In this document: in pieces, positions 20,966 to 30,096 of the stretch | How positions within the stretch are numbered: the stretch's first letter is position 1 | Layout of the letters: the number at the start of each line of letters is the position of its first letter | Assembly (NCBI GenBank): GCA_012845835.1 | Contig: JABAKD010000012.1 | Location: 14,455,695-14,519,694, forward strand | Length of the DNA stretch: 64,000 bases | From: Undaria pinnatifida | Lineage: Eukaryota; Sar; Phaeophyceae; Laminariales; Alariaceae | Direction: 5' to 3' | Notes under the pieces: generated by a model | The model's input: the letters and a program-made list of their open reading frames with translations, nothing else | What the model was told of the DNA's origin: nothing | Databases searched by the model: none | Made by a program: the position numbers and the translations under genes

Positions 20966-23900
20966 GGCCTGGCTTTGCGGTAGTGGAGCGTCTACTCACA
21001 TGACGCCTTCTGCAGATGGCATGATCAACTATAGAGAGTGCAATTTGAAACTGCGCGTTGCTGACGGCTCAACCCGCACGATCGAAGGATACGGCGATAT
21101 TAACTTTGCCTTTCGATCCGGAAACGGTCTTGTACGAGTAATGCTGACAAAAGTTGCGCACGTGCCAGACCTCCGATATCATCTATTTTCCCTACCCACT
21201 CTCGTGAAGCACGGTCACACTTTTGAAGGACGTCCCGCAGGGGATGTAGTCAAGCTCAAGTCTGAGCGTTCGATCGTGTTTCCGTTTACCGGGAACCTGT
21301 ACAGCCTTTACGGCTACCGGGTCGACTGCAGCACTAGGGGAGATGCCTGTGCTGTACTCGCCCCGGGAAAACTGCCAAACAAGCCTGATGTCAACATAAA
21401 CGACTACCACTGCACGGCCGGACACTCCCACGAGGCACTGCTCCGCAAAACCGCGAAGCAGCAAGGGGTCGTCCTCGAGGGAAAGCTACTGAATTGCAAA
21501 GGGTGCTCCATGGCGAGGGGTCTCCGTCGAGGTATCGAGCAGTCCACACACACTCGAGCAGATAAGGTGCTCCATGGCGAGGGGTCTCCGTCGAGGTATC
21601 GAGCAGTCCACACACACTCGAGCAGATAAGAAGCTCGGGAGGATTTTTGTGGATTTGAGTGGGCCTAAGGTGGTAAAGTCTGACGGGGGAAAGCGTTATA
21701 CTCTCATCGTGCGCGACGATTTTTCACGGTATACGTGGGTGTACTTTATGCGCCACAAATCGGACGCCGCGGAAACGTTCAAGCAGTTCCTCTCGGACAC
21801 TCGTGCAGATGGTGGCCCGTCACTGGTGGTGACCGTCCGATCCGAAGGGGGGGGTGAATTTTGCGGGGGGAAGTTTGGCGACCTATGTAGATCGCGATGC
21901 ATGAAACAAGAATTCATCACGGCCGACAGTCCCCAATTCAATGGGGTAGCCGAGCGCGCGCTAGGTTTGATTGAGACGGCCGCAATGGCGGGTCGAATCC
22001 AAGCTCGTGAGCTTTTTCCCGGCGCGCAATTGCCGGCAATTGAATGGTTGTGGGCTGAAGCGTCGCACTGGGCGTGCGATGCTCTGAACCGCACGGCAAC
22101 GTCCGCTAACCCCGCAAACAAGTCGCCGTACGAGATGTGGTACTGTAACCCCCCCCGGTAGTGCTTCTACCTTTCCTCAAGCCTGGTTACTGCAAGGTGA
22201 AGAGGAAAAACAAGTCTCAGGCGAAAGCACATGAGTGTTTTTACCTGGGTCCTGCGCCTAACCACCCCCGAGACGCCGTACGAGTGCTGACCGAACACCG
22301 TACTCTGCGTATCACGCACCATGTCACCTGGCAACGCGTGTCGCCTTCACTACCTGTACCTGCCCCGATGCATGACTCCCTGTCCCAGGAAGAGGGGGGG
22401 TCCGAGGCCGACGCCCGTCAGATGGAGGTGGGGGGGGGATGATGGACGAGCAGGACGAAGGTCTGGCTCGCCTGACCGACCTCGACGTGGCGTGGGGGTT
22501 TGATCTGCACGCGTTCTTGCGGGAGCGCTCACAGAAGACACCTGCTGCCGGCGATGCTGGTGATTTGCACGCGTGCTTGCAGGAGCGCTCACAGGAGGCA
22601 CCTGTTGCCGGCGATGCTGGCGACGCAACAGCCGAGACGATGGACTCGTCTCAAGGGGGCGCGGTAGACGCCTCCTCGGTCCCGGCAGGGAAGGCCGATA
22701 CAGTCGAGACGATGGATCCGTCTCAAGGGGGCGCGGTGGACGCCTCCTTGATCCCGGCAGGGAGGGCCGAAAGCGGCTCAGACGCATCAGCAACCTCCGG
22801 CACCGACCAAGGGAACGGCGAAGGTCCCCCCACGGTCCTTTCGGGCAGGGAAGCTCACGAGCTCAGTAGCTGGGGACGGCTACCCCCGACAGTAATGGGC
22901 CGGACCCGGGGTCAGAGCCAACGCCTGCAGGATGCATCTGCTCAACGTCAGCATATGATCGAGAACGCGATGTCTGCGGCAGTGCAAAAGTGGACGGAGT
23001 ATGGGAGTATACTGGAAAATACATCCTGGACGACGGAGGATGCAATGGCCATGATGGCCGGAGGACCTGTTGCGGAAGAAAATACAGGGGAGTCAAACGT
23101 GTGCATGTCGAGTGGTTTTCCAGAAGAGTAGGACTGATCCTTGTGTTTTACGCATGGTTGTGGATGGCAAGGTAGAACTGATTATGGCCGTTCATGTAGA
23201 TGGCATTGTGATTGCAGGATCGGACGAGGCATGCAGAGACTTCCATGCCGCATTAAATACTAAGTGTCCCACAAATAACCTAGGCGAGTTAAATTGGTAT
23301 ACTGGTTGTGCTTTCAAGCGTAACTGGGAATTGGGCACGTTGGAGATCACGCAGAAAGCTTTCGTTGAAAGCATGCTGAATCGTTTTGCGTTTAAAGCAT
23401 GCTGAATCGTGTTGGTGTGAACTCGTCCTCTGACATCCCCGCGACCCCTGGCGTTGAACTAGATCCAAGAGAGGAGGGCGAACCAAAGGGAGACTGGCCG
23501 TACAGGGAGGCTGTGGGCAGTCTGATGTGGCTGTCGACCATGACGCGGCCAGACATCTCGAACGCGGTGCGTGCTGTGGCGCGCCATTCTCACAACCCCA
23601 CCGACAGGCACTGGAAAGCAGTTCTGAAGATCATGGCATACCTCCACGGGACAAGGGGTATGGGTTTGACTTTTGTAAGGGGTTCGGGATTGGATCTGAC
23701 TGCATATAGGGATGCTGACTACGCTGATGAATCGAATGACAGGCGCTCGGTGTCGGGGACGGTAATTACCTTGGGGGTGCTGCCGTCAGTTGGGCAAGTA
23801 GCACGCAGAGGTGCGTTACGTTGTCTACAGCAGAAGCAGAGTACGTAGCCCTAAGTGAAGGGATGAAGGAGGCTCTGTTTACGGGGGCAGTATTATCTTT

Positions 23901-24173
23901 CATTTGTCCCGAGCTAATCGGATCGTGTGTCCGAGTTTTTGAAGATAATCAGGGGGCCATAGCACTGGCTGAGAACCCTCTTAGTCCTGCGCGGAGAAAG
24001 CACATAAATGTGCGGTTCCATTTCGTCCGAGAGCTACTTCGTGCAAAGAAAATTGGTATTCAATTCGTAGCTTCGGAAAAGCAGCACGCGGATATTTTGA
24101 CGAATCCCTTGCTGCGACCCCTTTTAAATCTCACCGTAAGTTTTCGTTGAACCTACCGTTGGGTGATGAGTAA
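20721..24173 (+). pseudogene. pol: Element 2 pol: protease, integrase, partial RT, RNase H (copy 1)
   Basis: Protease has WLCGSGASTHM, where Asp is replaced by Gly (20,979-20,981). A 64-bp tandem duplication (21,503-21,566/21,567-21,630) frameshifts the start of integrase. Integrase core has FVDLSG, RSEGGGEF (Asp to Glu at 21,844-21,846) and NGVAER. A C-run shared by both copies breaks the frame before LLPFLKPGYC. After a repeat-bearing linker, the RT resumes only at KSRTDPCVLR and HVDG (23,193-23,204, normally HVDD); fingers and the SLYGLKQ region are missing. RNase H follows (YRDADYAD, EAEYVAL, FEDNQGA, QHADILT) with further indels. Confidence 0.88.
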
Positions 24174-24488
24174 GGGGTGTGAGCATTATTCGATGAGTAC
24201 CATGTTTGAGTCAAGCGAGGAATAATTTGTCAGGCCGCCACCCCACGCTACTTTGAGGGGCATGAGTGAGTAGGGCGCTACTTGGCATTTTACTTTCTGG
24301 CCTTGGTAATCGTTTGAATGCGGCCACTGTAACAATCACAATGGCTTGGATGATATAAGACATGCAGGGGGTTTCGACCCGGTGGCCGGGTTTCCTCCAG
24401 CGGGACTGTCGTTAGCTGTTCGTTGGTCCTAGCTTTTTGCTTTGGATGCCCGTTCGGTCTCGTCATTGCTGTGAAGAGCCAGGGAGGG
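24174..24488. other. Element 2 3' untranslated region (copy 1)
   Basis: Lies between the RNase H end and the polypurine tract. No ORF. It holds a ccggtggccgg palindrome near 24,380. A similar layout is seen at 58,075-58,389. Confidence 0.6.
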
Positions 24489-24704
24489 TGTTAGTTTGGA
24501 TCGTCACAGCACGACTGTTACAAATCTTGTAGAGGGTCGCGTATACATTCGTAGGCGTTTTTATGCAGTTTCTCTCATGAGAGAAGAGCTCTAGCACTCC
24601 GCTCTCTGCTCCTTCTCTCCCCTCTGTCCTGTGATACAACGAAGATAAGAACACTCGTCAGACCGCGAGGCGGCCAGGGCATCCAGGCTTGGACTCTACG
24701 AATA
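24489..24704 (+). repeat. Element 2 3' LTR (copy 1)
   Basis: 216 bp, preceded by the purine tract gccagggaggg and followed by the TACCG target duplication at 24,705-24,709. Confidence 0.93.
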
Positions 24705-24709
24705 TACCG

Positions 24710-26168
24710 TGGACTGGCGAGCGCGGGAACGTTTGAGGAGATGTAGGAACCAGACCGGCTAAACGTCATTTCAGCGTAATGTAATGGGTGTTTGCCCGGA
24801 AGTCCACCGAGCATGGCTCTGTGGTTCGAGCGAAGGCGAGACTGGTGGCGCGAGGCTTTAAGCAGCGTGAAGGTATTGATTTTTTTGAGACTTTTGCCCC
24901 GACGCCTGCTGCGTCTTGTTTTCGTTTGTTGGGTGCTATTGCGTATGTGTTAGGTTTGGATTTGTGTCATTTAGATGCCGAGCAAGCATTCGTTCGGTCA
25001 AGTCTGGACGAGGATGTTTTTATGCGACTACCCCCTGGTTGTGGTGAAATGTCCGGTAAAATAGTCAGGTTCAATCGCAGTCTCTACGGCTTAAAACAAG
25101 CGTCGAGGTCGTGGCATAACCATCTTATCACCCACATGAAAAGTCTTGGATTTAAGCAGAGCCTAGCTGATGCGTATGTCTTGCGATTGGTCGAGTCGGG
25201 CTCTGTTTCCATAGTAACAGTAGTGCATGTGGATGATATTTTTGCAGTAGGGCTTAAGGCTAGATGCGACCAGTTTTGTGAAGACCTTACCCGCCTTGTT
25301 CCGATCAACAATCTGGGCGAGTTGCGGTGGTATGCTGGTTGCCGGTTTTCGAGGGATTGGGATGCTGGTACTTTGACGATTTCGCAACAAGCTTTCGCTG
25401 AAAATACCGCGGCGAAGTTTGACGTTAGTTCTGGGAGGAATACCCCACTTTTGACTGGTCTGAAACTCGAGGAGTTCGACAAGAATGAACCTGTGGGTGA
25501 TTAGCCTTTTCGTGAGTTGGTAGGATGTTTGATGTGGCTTGCGAACCAAACACGACCGGATGTTGCAAACGCGGTGAGAGCGGTAGCAAGGTACGCGAAT
25601 CAGCCTAGGGAAGTACACTGGAGGACAGCAATTGGTATTTTAGAGTATGTCTTTTCTACAAGCGATTTTGGTATTACGTTTCAGGAGGGGAGTGGGCTTG
25701 AGCTGGTAGCGTTTGCAGATGCTGACTACGCCAGCAAAGCCGCAGACAGGAAGGTCAGTTTTAGGTGGAGCTATAATGTGTGCGGGCGCATGTGTGTGCT
25801 GGTTTTCGAGATCCCAGAAATGCGTCACGCTCTTGACCAATGAGGCCGAGTATGTAGCACTGGCAGACACCATTAAGCAGACGATGCTCTTGCGGTATGT
25901 GTGGAATTTTATTTTTCCGGGGTTCGGTGCGTCGTGCATTACGGTTTTCGAGGGTAACGAAGGGGCGAAAAACCTGGCACAAAACCCAGTGTGCACGTCG
26001 AGCTCGAAGCACATTGACGTACGACACTATTTTTTGCGGGAGCTTATTTTCAAGGGGGAGTTTGTTATTACTCATGTCGAGTCAGATGATCAGCATGCAG
26101 ACGTCTTGACAAAGCCGCTCGACTACATGACTTTTTGCTATCACCGGGATTTGCTGATGACCATTTGA
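24710..26168 (+). pseudogene. pol: Element 1 pol, 3' part: RT and RNase H (copy 1)
   Basis: Continues the RT interrupted at 19,048: LASAGTFEEM, TAG, EPDGLNVISA, then a small frameshift into the KWVF region. From 24,788 the RT is open: VVRAKARLVARGFKQ, ETFAPTPA, DAEQAFVRSSLDED, SLYGLKQASRSW, and the catalytic HVDD at 25,226-25,237. A TAG at 25,502-25,504 and a 1-nt shift near 25,745 precede RNase H, which has FADADYAS, EAEYVAL, FEGNEGA (Gly where copia usually has Asp) and ADVLTKPL. The TAG and the Gly are shared with copy 2. Confidence 0.9.
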
Positions 26169-26337
26169 TGCGTTTTTCGGGTTGAGGATAGTTATATCTT
26201 GATTACAAAGTACGGATTTTAATCGTCAGTTTTTCCGAGAGCTATTTGGTTTTTCGAAATTGAGTTTTTGAGTACTGCCAAATAAATGTCCTTCCGCTCC
26301 GTGTGGTTCGTCGTGCAGCGTGCGGAGTACAACTAGA

Positions 26338-26515
26338 TCGGTTTTCTGTGGCTAATTTCGAGTTGGGGATCATCAGTGTTTATTTGAGCCATAAATCCGA
26401 AGAAAAAGCCCGTTTTCTGTGGCTAATTTCGAGTCGGGGATTATCAGTGAGCTTATTTGAGCCATAAATTCGAAGAAAAAGCCCGTTTTCTGCGGCTAAT
26501 TTCGAGGATAATGCC
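26338..26515 (+). repeat. About 70-bp tandem repeat in the element 1 3' region (copy 1)
   Basis: Two full units and one partial unit begin gttttctgtggctaatttcgag and end with ataaatccgaagaaaaagccc. They lie between the pol stop and the polypurine tract. The same array is at about 60,245-60,420. Confidence 0.85.
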
Positions 26516-26782
26516 GTTTTCCTGGCCATTTTTTTCAAGAGTGCTTGATGTTTCCAGTGCAAGGCTGTTTTTACTTTGTTTATTGGAGGATTTGAGACTT
26601 TTGATTTTTGAATGGACGAGTTGAGTTTTCATATTGCGTTTTTGGTTTTCGAATTTGGTCGGAGATTGATTTGCGTTGATTATGATATTATTGCGATATA
26701 TCAACCCTGCGATGTCGTGCCTTGTCATACTCAGAGCAGGGGAGATATCAGTATCCTCGCCGTGTATAATAAGAAGGGGGGA

Positions 26783-27050
26783 TGTTGGCTGTCCTTATGA
26801 ACACGGCGGTTAGGATCCATTTTGTATGAGGGAGTTCCACGTATTGATGAGGGGTTTATGTATGTGGTATAAGGGGACAGTCGGCGAAAGGAATGGGAGG
26901 TTCATTTCGCCGATTGCTTCCTTGCATGAATCGCCACGAGCTGTCACTCGACGGCTGGATAATATAAGAAAGAGTTCTGTGCCACCGTCTTGAGTCATTA
27001 TCACGCCTTCCCGTGCCAGCTACGTGTACACCTTTAGAGATCTATCAACA
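26783..27050 (+). repeat. Element 1 3' LTR (copy 1)
   Basis: 268 bp, identical in length to the 5' LTR and followed by the GTTTT target duplication at 27,051-27,055. Only one difference from the copy 2 3' LTR was found by eye. Confidence 0.95.
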
Positions 27051-27389
27051 GTTTTTCATACTCTTAGTGGGGTGCGATTGCACGTACTACTGACCAAAAT
27101 AGGACCAACGCTTTCAATAACCCGAAACAAAACAAGCTGCAAAGAGTCGTCGCAAAGCCGAACACTGGCGACCTACAAAAGCTCAAGGATACCCAATCCA
27201 CCATACACCACCAGAAACTCAATCGCGTTTAGTCAGGCTGAGTGACCAACACTTCCTACAAACGGTCTCGGCTCTATTAATAGTGGCCAAGGCGGTTCGA
27301 AAGGTAAGCGCGCGAGAACCCTCTTCCATCGACTCCATGATACTCGATCACCCACTACAACAAAAACTCTTGATGCACAAAACCCATCG

Positions 27390-28345
27390 CCAACTGACCA
27401 ACAACACTCGCACGCAACAACACCGCAATGAATTCCTGACTCTTCTTCCTTGTTTCTCCGTGCAAAATCACAACTCCCGGCTACACCACAGTCTCAGTAT
27501 ATACCCACCCACCCACACCCATAACGCAACGCGAAGTCAAACGACGCCATTTTTTTTTTTCTCGGCTGAGTTACCCAGATCCCAGGCTCGGGAATTATGC
27601 AGCCGAGGGCGATGAGGGCGATTGCCCTCGACTACACTGGTACTGACCGGGGCCATGACGTGGCATACCAGGCGGTCTGAACGCAGACCACACAATATGC
27701 GAATCTCTCGACGACGGCATTCGAGTAGATCCTTACGAATTCCCTGCCCCACTTATGTTCTGTGACGCAGAAATGCGTGGACAGGAATGACGTCCTGCCC
27801 ACACTAGTCCTTCCACCGAATACTATCGGATGGGTGGACATGCCCGTGGCGCCAGCGGGGCGATACGGCGCCACTAGCGACTCCCTGCGCCACAGGTACC
27901 CTGTGATCGCGGAAGACATTTGAAGGGACGACAGGATCTACGTCCTGCCGACTCCCTTCTTCCCATCCGATTTTTATCGGAATGGGTCGACAAGCTCGTG
28001 GCACCACATAACAATGCAGCGCCACCAGCGAACACCCTGCGCCACAGGCATCCTGTGATCGCGCAAGGCGGTTCACGTGTCGACAGGATCTACGTCCTGC
28101 CGACTACTTCTTCCCACCGATTTAAATCGAAGTGGGTTGACACGCTCGTGGCATCACATAAAAATGCAGCGACACTAGCAACTCCCGGACCCACAGGGTA
28201 TCCTGTAGTCCGGAAGACATTTAGGAAGGCGACGGCAAAAATGACCAACAACGCCCTTCCCAAGCCCTTGATGCCAGTAGCAACCCGCTTTCGCGGGCTG
28301 ACTTCCCGTGGCGTCGTTTATTAACCTCTTGTCAAACTTTGGGGG
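27390..28345 (+). repeat. Hairpin-rich tandem modules, right block (copy 1)
   Basis: At least three ~150-bp units start with acagga at 27,781, 27,931 and 28,083. Each has the same three foldbacks in order: acaggannnacgtcctg; a longer stem of the type cccatccgat/atcggaatggg; and cacaggnnncctgtg. The long stem differs between units 2 and 3 at both sides of the same pair (cccat/atggg versus cccac/gtggg). An upstream part (27,565-27,640) has ctcggctg/cagccgag and gggcgattgccctcg foldbacks, and the block closes with cccgctttcgcggg. No coding frame is kept. Confidence 0.72.
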
Positions 28346-30096
28346 ACTGTGATACATATCATACTGAGACCGGAATTCGAAACGAAAACAAAACACTAAA
28401 AAATACCCTCGGGATTTCGGCCGTGCGCACGTACAACACGAAACAAAAAGGAAGAAAACATACACCATGCCGCGATGCCAGGCAACAAGACGGGCGGAAA
28501 GGTGGAATACACATCTATCATACCCCTACAAAAACCTCCTCTCCACCGTCTGCACGCCCGCCAGCAAAACTCCACGCTATCCACCCTCCGCCCTCCCGTG
28601 CAAACATCCCACACGTCAATTCCTCCCCGCCCCCGAATCAATAAGGGGCGTTCATGACTAGCCTAAGGACACAAAAAGCAGCGCTCACAGAAGAAAATTG
28701 TAGACGGGTTACGCAGCGGGTTTGCACCTCGCTACGGCGAAACCCGGGCAGAAAACAGCTATTTCACAAACTTTATCGTGAACGGGAAACCTGAACCCCA
28801 ACAACGACACACGCCCAAGCAACTTGTCGCACTGGGCTACCAGTATCAACCAGGCAAGGGTGGCGTCGAAGCATGTACCATAGGGTAAACTGCCCGGTTG
28901 TTTCGGAGGCTCGACAAAGTCTTGAATCTTCTGCCAACGACGCCTAATCGAGAAGGGTGCAGAGAGCGCTGTCCCAAGGCGCCTTCCTCGTGTAGGACGT
29001 CGTCAAGAAGGCGGTTCACGAACAGGAGTACGATGCAAGCGAGCACACCTGTGGACTGCGGAAACGGGGGGTAAGGGAGTTGCGGGGGTCGGGCCAGGGT
29101 CGGGAGTGTCAGATCTCGGCATGCACTGCAGCAGTGGTATTCAGGATCGCATGGATTCGCTGTCGGTAACACAAGTCGTCTGATACATCAAGTAGCTTCC
29201 TAACAGTGAGGCACAAGAGCGTAAGCTGTTGTGGCAGCGTTGGGAATGCGGCATCGATTCGCGTTTTGGTCGTGGGGGTCGGTCAGCGTCTCGCGTGCCG
29301 AGAGATTGGCACGCACTACGTACAGCAGGGGGAAGACGGCAAGCATCGCATGGATTCGCTTTCGGTAACATAACTCATCCGTAACAAGTCGTCGGTAACA
29401 CAAGTCGCCTCATACATCAGGTAGCTACCGTACAGAACTGGGGTACAGCAGCTGTTGTATAAAACGTGCGTTCTCTCCGAGTGCACAATTACAATATATA
29501 TCTGGTACACTCTAACGCTGCTGCTACTACTAATGAGCCTGGATCGGCCGTCGCGCACGCGTAAATTGGGGTTGTGTACTATGATGCTTTAGCCCTGCTG
29601 CTGCCGCCGTTTCTTATGGAGAGGAGCGTCGTTCAGCAAGGTGAAAGGGGAGTACAAGTACAACTATCATACCCGGTTTAATCTTTATGACTTCGGAAAT
29701 AGCCTATTGGTACCGTACCCGTACGTCCACAATATACGTTGTTTTTCACGCTTGTTTTTGTATCCCGACTGGAGGCCTGGTGGGGTTTCATGTTTCAGGT
29801 GCGGGCGGTCGGTGGTATCGTGCAACACAATACAACCTTCAGGTAGTTGACTATATGTCGGCAGCTGTCATTTACATTTATCTTGATAATACAAGGTTTC
29901 TGCGGTTTACACCGCCCGCTCATCGTAACGATCCCAAGACCTTGACAGCGGAGACGCGCAACACATCGATCAACACACCTGCACACGTGATAGGTTTGAC
30001 AGCTACTAGTATTAAGCCAATAACCACGGTTAGGCACCGCGTAACACACCAACCCCCACAGGAAGAGTTCTCACACCATGTTCTGATTTTGTAGAG
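28346..30096. other. Right end of the visible duplication, no gene recognised
   Basis: Contains a ~195-bp spaced direct repeat around the motif cgcatggattcgct (29,149 and 29,346), with gtaacacaagtcg repeated after each (about 29,166 and 29,395). A minus-strand frame at 28,846-29,172 is interrupted by a stop in copy 2. ORFs at 29,687-30,094 are identical in the copies because that DNA is identical, which says nothing about selection. No domain is recognised. Confidence 0.5.

Larger units (their letters stand above)
19049..24704 (+). mobile_element. Element 2: Ty1/copia retrotransposon nested in element 1 RT (copy 1)
   Basis: 216-bp LTRs at 19,049-19,264 and 24,489-24,704 begin TGTTAG and end ACGAACA/ACGAATA. 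They are flanked by TACCG on both sides. A purine-rich tract (agccagggaggg) precedes the 3' LTR. Coding order is Gag with two zinc knuckles, protease, integrase, truncated RT, RNase H. It is related to element 3 by integrase sequence and distinct from element 1. It is dead in this copy: protease Asp to Gly, integrase Asp to Glu, several frameshifts, and an RT that lacks its N-terminal half. Confidence 0.94.
15011..27050 (+). mobile_element. Element 1: Ty1/copia retrotransposon, split by nested element 2 (copy 1)
   Basis: Complete LTR-to-LTR structure: 268-bp LTRs at 15,011-15,278 and 26,783-27,050, starting TGTTGG and ending CAACA, flanked by a perfect 5-bp target duplication GTTTT (15,006-15,010 and 27,051-27,055). 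A polypurine tract (aagaagggggga) precedes the 3' LTR. Domain order is Gag, DSGA protease, integrase, RT, RNase H, as in copia. Without the nested insert it is about 6.4 kb. The LTRs differ at 13 of 268 positions by hand count. In-frame stops and frameshifts make it non-autonomous. Confidence 0.95.
4290..30096 (+). repeat. Segmental duplication copy 1 (right end may extend further)
   Basis: Collinear with about 39,276-64,000 in the same orientation, at a spacing that drifts between about 33.6 and 34.0 kb through small indels. It includes R1 copy B, the REI1-like fragment, hairpin modules and the nested copia pair. Position 30,096 corresponds to the last base of the window in copy 2, so the true end cannot be seen. 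Hand-counted divergence is about 6% before 13,996, about 0.1% from 13,997 to 15,980, and mostly 0-3% after that. Confidence 0.93.

Noticed and set aside
22439-22793. Candidate separate gene with repeated DLHAFLRERSQ / DLHACLQERSQ units
   Set aside because: It is the integrase-RT linker of element 2, containing an internal duplication.
27781-28330. CRISPR array
   Set aside because: Units are imperfect ~150-bp tandem modules with internal hairpins, not short identical repeats separated by unique spacers, and the DNA is eukaryotic.
28345-28370. Possible LTR start (TGTGATACATATCA after a G-rich run)
   Set aside because: No second LTR, target duplication or coding region belonging to such an element is visible.
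28846-29172. Minus-strand ORF of 108 residues with LLFVNRLLDDVLHEEG
   Set aside because: A stop interrupts it in copy 2 and no family is recognised.
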